A stretch of 64,000 bases of DNA from Intestinibacter sp964449895 (GTDB lineage Bacteria > Bacillota > Clostridia > Peptostreptococcales > Peptostreptococcaceae), in the NCBI GenBank assembly GCA_964449895.1, contig CAYVBY010000011.1, forward strand, positions 7,232-71,231, read 5' to 3'. Positions within the stretch are counted from its first letter, which is position 1. Every line of letters begins with the position of its first letter. A program made the position numbers and the translations under genes. Below are positions 18,119-27,395 of the stretch, one piece after another. The notes beneath the pieces are model-generated. The model ran no database searches, was not told the DNA's origin, and worked only from the letters and a program-made list of their open reading frames with translations.

Positions 18119-18844
18119 ATGAATCAAATCAATCAAAATTACATAGGCTGTATTTACAACCTATTATATATTCAATACAATGAAATTTTTGGTAGAGAGG
18201 AATTTTTCTACTTCGATTTGAGCTATCCAGTTTTTTATAATGTTAAAAATGGATATTTTCAAGTAAATAAGGGCATTTTAGATAATTTAAACAAATCTAT
18301 CTACTCTAATGTAGAAACTTTTAGAAATGGACTCTATGAAGAAATGGCTCAGTACAACAAAACAGCAACAGAAAATAATCTTCCTAAAAGAGTTTACCAA
18401 GTAAACACAAGTTATGATATTACATTTAGTAAGAATCATATTTTAAGTTTTGTACTATTTTTAAATTCTATTAGCACCAATGAAGGCCCTGAGTACGAAG
18501 AATTATACAGCTTCAATATAGATTTATTAAATGGAAACCAGTTGACTCTAAAAGATTTATTTATTCCTGGTGTAGATTATATAAATATGATTTCAAATTA
18601 TATAAATAATAAAATTTCTCAAACACCAACTCTTTTCTACCAAGATACAATCATAGATATTCCTGACTCACAGGCATTTTATATAACAGATAAAGGTATA
18701 GTATTATATTTTACTGAAGCTGAAATTGCTCCAGCAGACACTGGCATACAAAAATTCTTAATCTCTTTTGAAGAATTTGGGCAATATATCAATCCTAGAT
18801 TTTACTGCAACCCACAAAATGTAATTCTAAGAAACAAAAAATAG
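18119..18844 (+). CDS. RsiV-like DUF3298/DUF4163 domain protein, no membrane anchor
   Basis: 241 residues. The central region (YQVNTSYDITFSKNHILSFVL) and the C-terminal half (SFNIDLLNGNQLTLKDLFIPG, then ITDKGIVLYFTEAEIAP) match the DUF4163-DUF3298 pair found in the extracellular part of anti-sigma factor RsiV. Here there is no signal peptide, no membrane segment and no anti-sigma domain, and no sigma-factor gene is adjacent. It is therefore probably a cytosolic or differently exported relative of unknown role. The ATG at 18119 is chosen because AAGGGGTG lies just upstream; a GTG at 18110 falls inside that site. Confidence 0.75.
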   Translation: MNQINQNYIGCIYNLLYIQYNEIFGREEFFYFDLSYPVFYNVKNGYFQVNKGILDNLNKSIYSNVETFRNGLYEEMAQYNKTATENNLPKRVYQVNTSYDITFSKNHILSFVLFLNSISTNEGPEYEELYSFNIDLLNGNQLTLKDLFIPGVDYINMISNYINNKISQTPTLFYQDTIIDIPDSQAFYITDKGIVLYFTEAEIAPADTGIQKFLISFEEFGQYINPRFYCNPQNVILRNKK

Positions 18845-18864
18845 TTTTCAATATTTGACAATAA

Positions 18865-18907
18865 AAAAGCTACTGTCGACTAAAATTTATAGTCGCAGTA
18901 GCTTTTA
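18865..18907. terminator. Bidirectional terminator between the RsiV-like gene and carB
   Basis: AAAAGCTACTG / CAGTAGCTTTT with inner CGACTA / TAGTCG forms a long stem with T-runs on either strand. It ends both the plus-strand gene and the pyrF-carA-carB transcript. Confidence 0.85.
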
Positions 18908-18924
18908 TTATGAATCATATTAAA

Positions 18925-21900
18925 CTATTCACCTAAATTATATACTTTTAATTGGTTTTTATCGATATGTTTTTGATTTACTTTTACTAATGCTCTTAAT
19001 GTATCTAGTGAAGTCATAACATCTATAGAGTATTCAGTTGCTAATCTTCTTATTCTAAATCCATCTCTAGTAGCATCATTACCTTTAGTTGGAGTATTTA
19101 TAACCATATCAACTTGGTTATTAGTTATAACATCAAGTAAGTTAGGTCTTGCTTCTCTTATTTTATTAACTACTGTAGCTTCTATACCATTATTTCTTAA
19201 GTATAATGCTGTACCTTCTGTAGCCATGAAAGTATATCCAACTTTTTTCATTTCCTTAGCTATTTCTAAGAATTCTTCTTTATCTTGATCATTTACAGTT
19301 GCAAGAACAACTCCTCTATCATTAGTCATTTTTCTACCAGCTGCTGTAAATCCTTTATATAAAGCTTCTTCTAAAGTTTCACCAACACCTAAAACTTCTC
19401 CTGTTGATTTCATTTCTGGCCCAAGGCTTACATCAACTCTAGCAAGTTTTGACATTGAGAATACTGGAACTTTTACAGCTATTAGATCTGGAGTTTTGTA
19501 TATTCCTGTTCCATATCCTAAATCTTTTAATTTAGCACCTAGCATACATTTTGTAGCTAAATCTACTATTGGAACACCACTAACTTTACTTATGTATGGT
19601 ACTGTTCTACTTGCTCTAGGGTTAACTTCTATGATATATAAATCATCTTTATATTCGATAAATTGGATATTTACCATACCTAAAACATTAAGTTCTAGTG
19701 ATATTTTCTTAGTGTAATCTAATATTTTTTCTTTTATTTTTTCAGATATATTTTGGCTTGGATACATTGTTATAGAGTCTCCAGAGTGAACCCCTGCTCT
19801 TTCTAAATGTTCCATTATACCTGGTATTAATATATCTTCCTTATCACATATAGCGTCTACTTCTATTTCTCTACCAACTAGATATTTATCTATAAGTACT
19901 GGATTTTTATTGTCTCTTTCAAATGCACTATCAAGATAAGCTTTTAACTTAGTTTCATTATAAGTTATTTCCATACCTTGACCACCAAGTACGTAAGAAG
20001 GTCTAACTAAAACTGGATATCCTATTTCACTAGCGTGTTTTATACCTTCTTCAGTAGACCATACTGCTATACCTTTTGGTCTATTTATATTTAATTTTTC
20101 TAATAATTCATCAAATTTTTCTCTATCTTCCGCTGCATCTATATCAGCAAAGTCAGTTCCTAATATTGGTATATTCTTTTCATCTAAGAATTTAGCTAAT
20201 TTTATAGCTGTTTGTCCACCGAATTGAAGAATAACACCTTCTGGTTTTTCTTTTTCTATTATATTTAAAACTTCTTCTTCTGTTAATGGTTCGAAGTATA
20301 ATTTATCAGAAGTATCGAAATCTGTACTTACTGTTTCTGGGTTGTTATTTATAATTATAGTTTCTATTCCTAATTTCTTTAATGCTTTTACACAGTGAAC
20401 TGAACAATAGTCAAATTCTATACCTTGTCCTATTCTTATTGGTCCAGAACCTAAAACTACTATTTTTCTCTTATCACTAACTACAACTTCATCATATTCT
20501 TCATAAGTTGAGTAGTAGTATGGAGATAATGCATCAAATTCACCACCGCATGTGTCAACCATTTTATAAGCTGGGTTTATATTATATAAACTTCTTAATT
20601 CATAAACTTTTTCTGGGCTTATTTTCATTAAGTCAGCTATACCTTTATCAGAGAATCCTTTTTTCTTAAGAGTTTTTAAGTAATCTTTATTTAAATCTTC
20701 TATATGCATAGTTTTTAATTTTTCTTCTTGTTTAACTATCCATTCTATTCTATATAAGAACCATTTATCAACACCAGTTATTTTTTCGATCATATCGATG
20801 CTGTAACCTCTTCTTATCATTTCAGCTAAGTCGAATAATCTTTCGTCATCTGGCATAACAACTCTTTCTTTTAATTCTTCTATAGTTCTCTTTTGAGATG
20901 GTTTATGTATTAAAGAATATTTTCCTATTTCTAAAGATCTTATACCTTTAAGTAATGCAGCTTCAAAACTAGAACCTATACTCATTATTTCACCTGTAGC
21001 CATCATTTTTGTACCAAGTCTTCTATTAGCTTGTTTAAATTTATCAAATGGCCATTTTGGTATTTTAACAACTACATAGTCAACACTTGGTTCACAACAA
21101 GCTTTAGTTTTTTGAGTTACTGCATTTTGTATTTCATCTAATGTGTAACCTAAAGCTATTTTAGTTGCAACTTTTGCTATTGGATATCCTGTTGCTTTTG
21201 ATGCTAATGCTGAAGATCTACTAACTCTAGGGTTTATTTCTATTATTGCATATTCTAATCTGTCAGGATGTAAAGCTATTTGTACATTACAACCACCTTT
21301 TACATCTATTGCCTCAAGTATATCAAGAGAAACAGATTTTAATAATTGACATTCTTTAGCACTTAAAGTTTGGCATGGAGCAACAACTATACTATCCCCT
21401 GTATGTACACCAACTGGGTCCACATTTTCCATGTTACAAATAGCTATAGAGTTACCAGCGCCATCTCTCATAACTTCATATTCTATTTCTTTCCAACCTT
21501 TTATACTTTTTTCTATAAGAACTTGTGTAACTGGGCTTAGCTGTAAACCATGATTAAGTATTTCTTCTAATTCTTCTCTATTTTCAGCTATACCTCCACC
21601 AGTTCCTCCTAGTGTATAAGCAGGTCTTATTATAACTGGGTAACCTATTTTTTCAGCATATATAATACCATCTTCTAGATTAGTTACTATATCACTTTCT
21701 ATTACAGGTTGATTGATTTGTTTCATTGTTTCTCTGAATTCATCTCTATCTTCACCTTTTTTGATTGCTTCAATTGAAGTTCCTATTACTTTTACTCCGT
21801 ATTTATCTAATATACCAGCATCTGATAATTCTACTGCTAAGTTAAGTCCTGTTTGACCACCCATACCTGCAAGTAAACTATCTGGTCTTTCTTTTTCTAT

Positions 21901-22131
21901 TACTTTTTCTATTGCAGCTATAGTTAATGGTTCTATATATATTTTATGAGCTACTTCTTTATCTGTCATTATTGTAGCTGGGTTTGAATTTATTAATACA
22001 ACTTCTATTCCTTCTTCTTTTAATGTTTCACAAGCTTGTGTTCCTGAATAATCAAATTCTGCAGCTTGTCCTATTACTATAGGTCCTGATCCTAATACTA
22101 ATGTTTTCTTAATGCTATTTATTTTAGGCAT
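18925..22131 (-). CDS. carB: Carbamoyl-phosphate synthase large subunit
   Basis: Makes carbamoyl phosphate from bicarbonate, ammonia and two ATP for pyrimidine and arginine synthesis. The 1068 residues show the usual duplicated ATP-grasp halves. The first has LVLGSGPIVIGQAAEFDYSG at residue 10 and RPAYTLGGTGGG near 169. The second has IVVLGSGPIRIGQGIEFDY near 555 and RPSYVLGGQGM near 708. The MGS-like C-terminal allosteric domain includes MATEGTALYLRNNGI near 960. Every catalytic landmark that I can check is present, in contrast to the partner CarA. It follows carA by 30 bp and ends at a strong terminator. Confidence 0.97.
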   Translation of the reverse strand: MPKINSIKKTLVLGSGPIVIGQAAEFDYSGTQACETLKEEGIEVVLINSNPATIMTDKEVAHKIYIEPLTIAAIEKVIEKERPDSLLAGMGGQTGLNLAVELSDAGILDKYGVKVIGTSIEAIKKGEDRDEFRETMKQINQPVIESDIVTNLEDGIIYAEKIGYPVIIRPAYTLGGTGGGIAENREELEEILNHGLQLSPVTQVLIEKSIKGWKEIEYEVMRDGAGNSIAICNMENVDPVGVHTGDSIVVAPCQTLSAKECQLLKSVSLDILEAIDVKGGCNVQIALHPDRLEYAIIEINPRVSRSSALASKATGYPIAKVATKIALGYTLDEIQNAVTQKTKACCEPSVDYVVVKIPKWPFDKFKQANRRLGTKMMATGEIMSIGSSFEAALLKGIRSLEIGKYSLIHKPSQKRTIEELKERVVMPDDERLFDLAEMIRRGYSIDMIEKITGVDKWFLYRIEWIVKQEEKLKTMHIEDLNKDYLKTLKKKGFSDKGIADLMKISPEKVYELRSLYNINPAYKMVDTCGGEFDALSPYYYSTYEEYDEVVVSDKRKIVVLGSGPIRIGQGIEFDYCSVHCVKALKKLGIETIIINNNPETVSTDFDTSDKLYFEPLTEEEVLNIIEKEKPEGVILQFGGQTAIKLAKFLDEKNIPILGTDFADIDAAEDREKFDELLEKLNINRPKGIAVWSTEEGIKHASEIGYPVLVRPSYVLGGQGMEITYNETKLKAYLDSAFERDNKNPVLIDKYLVGREIEVDAICDKEDILIPGIMEHLERAGVHSGDSITMYPSQNISEKIKEKILDYTKKISLELNVLGMVNIQFIEYKDDLYIIEVNPRASRTVPYISKVSGVPIVDLATKCMLGAKLKDLGYGTGIYKTPDLIAVKVPVFSMSKLARVDVSLGPEMKSTGEVLGVGETLEEALYKGFTAAGRKMTNDRGVVLATVNDQDKEEFLEIAKEMKKVGYTFMATEGTALYLRNNGIEATVVNKIREARPNLLDVITNNQVDMVINTPTKGNDATRDGFRIRRLATEYSIDVMTSLDTLRALVKVNQKHIDKNQLKVYNLGE

Positions 22132-22161
22132 AATTTCATCTCCTTCACAAAATATTTATAA

Positions 22162-23217
22162 CTATTGATTTACTATTGATAAAAATTGTTCATATATATA
22201 AGTATTGTTTTTTGATCCCGAACAAGCATCTGGGTGATATTGTATAGTAAATATTGGTAATTCTTTATGTTTCATGCCTTCAACTGTATTATCATTTAAA
22301 TTCATTTGTGTTATAGTCATACATTCTGGCACTTCACTTACATAATAACCGTGATTTTGTTCAGTTATAAATATTTTATTTAATTCTAAATCTTTAACTG
22401 GATGATTTCCACCTCTGTGTCCATATGCAAGTTTATCTATTTTTCCTCCAAAAGCTTTAGCTATTAATTGATGTCCTAAACCAATACCTACCATTGGTTT
22501 TTTATCAGCCATTTCTTTAACAGCTGGTACTAAAGCTTCTACATCATCTGGATTTCCTGGTCCATTTGATAAGAATATTAAATCTGGATTATCATTTAAC
22601 ACTTCTTCAGCTGATGTAGTAGCTGGATATATTGTTACATCGCAATTTCTTTGAACAAAATTATCTATTATAACTTGTTTTACTCCATAATCTATAATAG
22701 CTACTTTTATTCCGTTACCTGGATAATTTTCTTTTTCTTTTCTAGAAACTTCATAAACAGCATTAGTATTATCAAATTTATCAAATTTATCTTGTACACT
22801 TTCTAATGTAGCATTATCACTAAATGTTATAATACCTTTCATTGTACCTTTTTTTGTTATCATTTTAGTTAAAGCTCTTGTGTCTATTCCTTCTATTCCT
22901 ACCATTTTATTTTGTTTTAAATAAACATCTAAGCTCATTTCATTTCTAAAGTTGTTAGGTGTATCACATTTTTCTCTAACTATGAATCCTTTAACATTTA
23001 CTTGTTTTGATTGAACATCTTCTAAACTTATTCCATAGTTTCCTATTAATGGGTAAGTCATAGTTACCATTTGTCCATAATAAGATGGATCAGTTAAAAT
23101 TTCTCCATATCCAGCCATAGAAGTATTAAATACTACTTCACCAACTGATTCTTCTAAATAACCAAATGCTTTACCGTTAAAAACAGTACCATCTTCTAAT
23201 ATTAATTTTGCCTTCAT
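22162..23217 (-). CDS. carA: Carbamoyl-phosphate synthase small subunit with degenerate glutaminase site
   Basis: Normally the class I glutamine amidotransferase that feeds ammonia to CarB. 351 residues: the N-terminal CPSase domain (EDGTVFNGKAFGYLEESVGEVVFNTSM) is normal, and the C-terminal amidotransferase fold keeps LSNGPGNPDD, GHRGGNHPV and ITEQNHGY. However, the nucleophile motif reads GIGLGHQL instead of GICLGHQL: codon GGT at 22482-22480 puts Gly at residue 246. The triad end reads HPDACSG instead of HPEASPG, so the catalytic Glu is Asp330, while His328 is kept. As read, it should not hydrolyse glutamine. It lies between pyrF (12 bp) and carB (30 bp). Confidence 0.93.
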   Translation of the reverse strand: MKAKLILEDGTVFNGKAFGYLEESVGEVVFNTSMAGYGEILTDPSYYGQMVTMTYPLIGNYGISLEDVQSKQVNVKGFIVREKCDTPNNFRNEMSLDVYLKQNKMVGIEGIDTRALTKMITKKGTMKGIITFSDNATLESVQDKFDKFDNTNAVYEVSRKEKENYPGNGIKVAIIDYGVKQVIIDNFVQRNCDVTIYPATTSAEEVLNDNPDLIFLSNGPGNPDDVEALVPAVKEMADKKPMVGIGLGHQLIAKAFGGKIDKLAYGHRGGNHPVKDLELNKIFITEQNHGYYVSEVPECMTITQMNLNDNTVEGMKHKELPIFTIQYHPDACSGSKNNTYIYEQFLSIVNQ

Positions 23218-23229
23218 ATAACTTCCCTC

Positions 23230-23946
23230 CTAAGCATTCTCAATTTCTTTTACTATATCTATAGCTGATTGTTTTGGATTTTCAGCTTGTGTTATTGGTC
23301 TTCCTACTACTATGTAGTGTGCTCCTTTTTGAATTGCTTCGGCTGGAGTTACAACTCTTTTTTGATCTCCTACTGCAGCTGTTTTAGGTCTTATACCTGG
23401 GCATACAGTAACAAAATCTTTACCACAAGCTTCAACTATTTTATCTACTTCTTTAGCAGAACAAACAACACCATCTATTCCTGATTCTTTAGCTAATTTA
23501 GCTCTTTTTATAGCTAACTCCTCTGTTGTCATATTGCATCCAATATCTTTTAAATCTTCATTACTTAGTGAAGTTAAAACTGTAACCCCAACTATTATTG
23601 GTTTTTCTATATTTAATCTTTCTGCTTCTTCTTTTGCAATTAAAGCACATTGTCTCATTCCTTCCATATCAGAAACATGGATTGTCATTAACCAAACTTG
23701 ATCTTTTATAGCTGCTTTTACAGCACTTTTCATAGTGTTTGGTATATCGTGGAATTTAAGATCTAAGAATATTTTTTTTCCTTTTTCTTTTAAGTATTCT
23801 ACTGTTTTTCCTTTTGTTGCAACATATTGTTCTAATCCTACTTTAAATATGTCTACACTATCTTCTAATTGATCAATTAAATCTTTAGCTTTATCAAAGT
23901 CGTCTGTGTCAATAGCTACTATTAACTTTTCTTTTCCATTTATCAT
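23230..23946 (-). CDS. pyrF: Orotidine 5'-phosphate decarboxylase
   Basis: Decarboxylates OMP to UMP, the last step of de novo pyrimidine synthesis. The 238 residues form a compact TIM barrel of the short bacterial type. Key motifs are LIVAIDTDDFDKA at the N-terminus, the catalytic IFLDLKFHDIPNT near residue 60 (Asp-Lys-Asp network), and the phosphate-binding VTPAEAIQKGAHYIVVGRPIT near residue 200. It is the first gene of the pyrF-carA-carB operon, preceded by a leader with PyrR-type attenuation elements. The start ATG has AGGAGAG upstream. Confidence 0.96.
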   Translation of the reverse strand: MINGKEKLIVAIDTDDFDKAKDLIDQLEDSVDIFKVGLEQYVATKGKTVEYLKEKGKKIFLDLKFHDIPNTMKSAVKAAIKDQVWLMTIHVSDMEGMRQCALIAKEEAERLNIEKPIIVGVTVLTSLSNEDLKDIGCNMTTEELAIKRAKLAKESGIDGVVCSAKEVDKIVEACGKDFVTVCPGIRPKTAAVGDQKRVVTPAEAIQKGAHYIVVGRPITQAENPKQSAIDIVKEIENA

Positions 23947-23980
23947 TTTTTCTCTCCTTCTTATATAAAGCCTTATTCTA

Positions 23981-24015
23981 AAAAAATCCTTACACCATAG
24001 AGGTATAAGGATTTT
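23981..24015 (-). terminator. Attenuator terminator in the pyr leader
   Basis: On the minus strand AAAATCCTTATACC pairs with GGTGTAAGGATTTT and is followed by TTT. It lies 35 bp before pyrF and just after a PyrR-binding loop, the classic attenuator arrangement. Confidence 0.88.
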
Positions 24016-24016
24016 G

Positions 24017-24200
24017 TATACATAAATAACATTCTCGTTAACTATGAAATATCTTTATCAGCCTCTCTGGACTATTTTAAAAGACTTTATTATTTTTTTA
24101 TTATTAGTAAATACCTCTAGTAATCAACTAGAGATAAAATAATCTCAATGATGAATACTTAAAATATACTTGGCCTCTCTGTGCCAAAATATACTTCTAA
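24017..24200 (-). promoter_or_regulatory. PyrR-type attenuation leader with two binding-loop candidates
   Basis: The first candidate, TTGGCACAGAGAGGCCAA (minus strand, 24187-24170), is a hairpin with the GAGAGGC core. The second, AGTCCAGAGAGGCT (24074-24061), matches the PyrR binding-loop consensus ARUCCnGnGAGGYU and directly precedes the attenuator terminator. Between them a perfect CTCTAGT / ACTAGAG hairpin (24116-24133) lacks a U-run. In known systems UMP-bound PyrR stabilises the loop and lets the terminator form; UMP shortage gives read-through. No pyrR gene is in this window. Confidence 0.82.
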
Positions 24201-24257
24201 TATATTTTTTTATAAATTATTTTATATTCTAGGTTTATTAAAATTAACTTAATATAG

Positions 24258-24286
24258 ATTATTGCACTTATTTTATAGGATGTCAA
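24258..24286 (-). promoter_or_regulatory. Sigma-A promoter of pyrF-carA-carB
   Basis: On the minus strand, TTGACA (24286-24281), 17 bp, AATAAT (24263-24258). Transcription from here gives a leader of about 300 nt that contains the PyrR elements. Confidence 0.7.
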
Positions 24287-24353
24287 CCTTTGTTTAACTA
24301 TGATTTCAATATAATATTTTTTTTATATAAATATAAATAAAGTTATAATTTAT

Positions 24354-25154
24354 TTATATTTCTTTTTCAATTATACTTATAAAATAAGTTTTTTTTCTTT
24401 TATCTTGAAGATCAAATTTTTTATATTCTATATCAATATTATCATGTCTACATCCAATCTCAAAATGTTTTAATGCTACTCCCATACTAACTTTACTATA
24501 TTTTTCTAAATTTGATTTTTTCTTATGTTCATTTTCAAATAAATCAAATCCATCGCTTCTTTGTTCTAATGTCCATGGCTGACAGTTGTTAACTGATGGT
24601 GCAATTCTTAAAGTATTTAAAGGATTAAACCATTTTTCATCGTATTTTTTACATATATTTTTCATTTTATGTCTATCATGTATTGCAGAAGAAGATCTAA
24701 ATAATGCTTCTCCATTTTCAGGATATCCAAAAGCTATTATTACTTGAGGATATTCAATATTCTCTTCGTCTTTATTATATATTTTATCTAAATTTACAAA
24801 TTCTTCTACTTCTTCTCTATCTAAATTACATTTTAACCATGTCGTTCCTAATCCTAAACAAGTCATCTTCAATACAACTTCTTGTAAGGCATATCCTATA
24901 TTTTGTAAATAATCCTCACCTTCATCACTAGTTACTAATATGTAATGAGGTGCTTTTATTTGTATTTTATTATTTGTAGAGAAATTAATTAAATGTCCTC
25001 TCTCTATTACATGAGCTTTTATATTTAAATTTGAATTTAGATAAGTTATATTGCTACATAATATTTTTACTTCTTTCATTAAAGATTCAGTTATTTGCTT
25101 TGTTGAATAAAATTCTATAGATTTTCTATAAAAAATAGCATCATATAACTCCAT
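24354..25154 (-). CDS. Nitroreductase-like flavoprotein (TM1586 type)
   Basis: 266 residues, cytosolic. It resembles the TM1586-type nitroreductase subfamily, in which an FMN-reductase fold is completed within a single chain. Family features are the N-terminal MELYDAIFYRKSIEFY, ALQEVVLKMTCLGLGTTWLKC near residue 100, and NTLRIAPSVNNCQPWTLEQ near residue 185. The second half ends in MGVALKHFEIGCRHDNID. The substrate is unknown. It is divergent from the M29 aminopeptidase gene and seems monocistronic. AGGGAGG precedes the ATG. Confidence 0.85.
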   Translation of the reverse strand: MELYDAIFYRKSIEFYSTKQITESLMKEVKILCSNITYLNSNLNIKAHVIERGHLINFSTNNKIQIKAPHYILVTSDEGEDYLQNIGYALQEVVLKMTCLGLGTTWLKCNLDREEVEEFVNLDKIYNKDEENIEYPQVIIAFGYPENGEALFRSSSAIHDRHKMKNICKKYDEKWFNPLNTLRIAPSVNNCQPWTLEQRSDGFDLFENEHKKKSNLEKYSKVSMGVALKHFEIGCRHDNIDIEYKKFDLQDKRKKTYFISIIEKEI

Positions 25155-25454
25155 CTATGACCTCCCTCTAAAACTGTTATCGATTATTATTAAGTATTAA
25201 TTATATCACAAAATATTATATTACTTTTAAATAATAAATTAAAGACTTCTAAATATTTAAATTTTATTAATTTATCATCTTTATTAGGTATAAATATACT
25301 TGCAAAAATTAATAATAATTTCTATAAAATTTATATATATCCTTTTTAACGATATAAACTTTTATTACCAAAAATGTTATAATTTTATAATGTAATTTTA
25401 ATTAAATAAAAATTTTATTTATAAATAAAATCTTAGTTTGAGAGGAGAATAATT
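25155..25454. other. Intergenic region between divergent genes
   Basis: 300 bp, extremely AT-rich. It must hold the promoters for the nitroreductase (minus) and aminopeptidase (plus) genes, but no box pair is clear enough to call, and no gene is visible. Confidence 0.5.
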
Positions 25455-26681
25455 ATGGATTTTAATACAAAATTACAAAAATACGCTGAATTAGCAGTTA
25501 AAACTGGAGTAAATATACAACCTGGACAAACACTTCTTATTAGAACGCCTATTGAATGTGCAGATTATGTAAGATGTGTTGTAAAAGAAGCATATAAAGC
25601 TGGTGCTAAACAAGTTCATATAGAATGGTCTGATGAAAAATGTACTTTACTTAAATATTTGCATGCTCCTGATGAAGCATTTGATGAATTTCCAAGATGG
25701 ATTTCTGATCAATATGTAGATATAGCAAAAGAAGGTGGGGCTTTCTTAACTATACATGCTCAAGATCCAGATTTATTAAAAGATGTAGATCCTCAAAGAA
25801 TAGGTAACTACCAAAAGGTTGCAGGTATAGCTTTACAAGAATGGCGTACTTATACTTTAACTAACAAATGTAGATGGAGTATAGTATCTATACCTACTGC
25901 AGCATGGGCTAAAAAAATATTCCCTGATGCTACTGAACAAGAAGCAATCGATAAATTATGGGATTTAATATTCAAATGTACAAGAATAACAGAAGATCCA
26001 ATAAAAGCTTGGGAAGAACACAACAAAAATCTTAAAGAAAAAACTGCTTTCTTAAACAGCAAAAAATTCAAAACTTTAAAATACAAATCAAGTATAACTG
26101 ATTTAGTTGTTGAAATGCCAGAAGGTCATATATGGTCAAGTGGTAGTGAAGAAGATCCAAATGGAATATTATTCAACCCAAATATGCCTACTGAAGAAAT
26201 TTTCTGTTTACCTCATAAATTTGGAGTAAACGGAACTTTAGCAAGCACTAAACCACTTGTTTATGGTGGAAATACAATAAATGATTTTGTACTTACTTTC
26301 AAAGATGGTAAAATAATTGATTTTACAGCTAAACAAGGAGAAGAAACTTTAAAACATTTAATAGAAACTGATGAAGGTTCTCATTATTTAGGAGAAATAG
26401 CTCTTGTTCCTTACTCTTCTCCAATTTCAGATACTAATACAGTATTCTACAACACTTTATATGATGAAAATGCATCTTGTCACTTTGCTATTGGTTCTGC
26501 ATATGCTGCTTGTATCGAAAACGGAAACGATATAAAAGACGAAGATTTAGATAAATTCGGAATAAACAAAAGTTTAACTCATGTTGACTTCATGGTTGGT
26601 TCTGCAGACTTAGATATAATTGGTATAACTCATGACGGTGAACAAATCCAAATATTCAAAGATGGAAACTGGGCATTTTAA
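25455..26681 (+). CDS. Aminopeptidase of family M29
   Basis: A dimetal aminopeptidase of the thermophilic aminopeptidase T / AmpS family. 408 residues. The N-terminal domain includes GVNIQPGQTLLIRTPIECAD. The C-terminal metal domain has EMPEGHIWSSGSEEDPNGI, NMPTEEIFCLPHK, DEGSHYLGEIALVP and HFAIGSAYAACIENG, ending with THVDFMVGSADLDIIGI. The Glu and His residues in these blocks are the expected metal ligands. No signal peptide is present, so it acts in cytosolic peptide breakdown. It is followed by its own terminator, hence monocistronic. AGAGGAGA precedes the ATG. Confidence 0.93.
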   Translation: MDFNTKLQKYAELAVKTGVNIQPGQTLLIRTPIECADYVRCVVKEAYKAGAKQVHIEWSDEKCTLLKYLHAPDEAFDEFPRWISDQYVDIAKEGGAFLTIHAQDPDLLKDVDPQRIGNYQKVAGIALQEWRTYTLTNKCRWSIVSIPTAAWAKKIFPDATEQEAIDKLWDLIFKCTRITEDPIKAWEEHNKNLKEKTAFLNSKKFKTLKYKSSITDLVVEMPEGHIWSSGSEEDPNGILFNPNMPTEEIFCLPHKFGVNGTLASTKPLVYGGNTINDFVLTFKDGKIIDFTAKQGEETLKHLIETDEGSHYLGEIALVPYSSPISDTNTVFYNTLYDENASCHFAIGSAYAACIENGNDIKDEDLDKFGINKSLTHVDFMVGSADLDIIGITHDGEQIQIFKDGNWAF

Positions 26682-26686
26682 TTAGT

Positions 26687-26727
26687 AAAAAAGTAGCAAT
26701 TAGTTCAAATACTGATTGCTATTTTTT
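26687..26727 (+). terminator. Terminator after the M29 aminopeptidase gene
   Basis: AAAAAAGTAGCAAT and ATTGCTATTTTTT form a stem ending in a run of six T residues. Confidence 0.85.
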
Positions 26728-26846
26728 ATGAAATAATAATTATATAAAATCAGCATATATTAACATTAAAATAAATACTTATTTTTAATATATTGTTAAT
26801 ATGCTAAAATTTCTATATAAATATCTAGAAAGGAGTTTTAAAAAAT

Positions 26847-27395
26847 ATGAATATTTTACTCGATTTATTCTTAACCTTTGCCAAAATAGGAGGATTTACT
26901 TTTGGTGGTGGATATGCAATGCTTCCTATATTACAAAGAGATGTAGCTGAAACAAAAAAATGGACCACAGAACAAGAATTAATGGACTATTATGCAATAG
27001 GACAATGTACTCCAGGTATAATATCTGTTAATGTAGCTACTTTTGTAGGATATAAAATTGCAGGTATAGCAGGAGGAATTATCGCAACTTTAGGAGTAGT
27101 AACTCCTTCAGTTATAATTATAACTTTAATAGCTACCTTTCTTAGTAATTTTGCAGACTTACCAATAGTAATTCATGCATTTAATGGTGTAAGAGTTTGT
27201 GTATGTGTATTAATCTTAAATGCAGTTATAAAACTTGGAAAAAAATCTATAGTAGATAAATTAACTCTATTTATTTTTTTAGTCGTATCTATATTATCTA
27301 TAGTTACAAATTTATCTCCTGTTCTTTATATTATAATTTCAGGAATTCTTGGTGTTTTAATTTATAAGTTTGAAGGAGGTAATAAAAAATGCTAA
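26847..27395 (+). CDS. Chromate transporter family protein, first half-size subunit
   Basis: Short-chain CHR family membrane protein, 182 residues with about five or six hydrophobic segments. The CHR motif FGGGYAMLPILQRDVAE lies near residue 18, followed by QCTPGIISVNVATFVGYKIAG. Pairs of such half-size proteins are expected to combine into one transporter. Chromate export is known for some pairs; in anaerobes the natural anion is uncertain. It overlaps the second subunit by 7 bp, so translation is coupled. AAGGAG lies upstream of the ATG. Confidence 0.9.
   Translation: MNILLDLFLTFAKIGGFTFGGGYAMLPILQRDVAETKKWTTEQELMDYYAIGQCTPGIISVNVATFVGYKIAGIAGGIIATLGVVTPSVIIITLIATFLSNFADLPIVIHAFNGVRVCVCVLILNAVIKLGKKSIVDKLTLFIFLVVSILSIVTNLSPVLYIIISGILGVLIYKFEGGNKKC

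Noticed and set aside
24116..24133. CTCTAGT/ACTAGAG hairpin in the pyr leader as a terminator
   Set aside because: The stem is perfect, but no U-run follows on the minus strand; kept only as a possible structural part of the leader.
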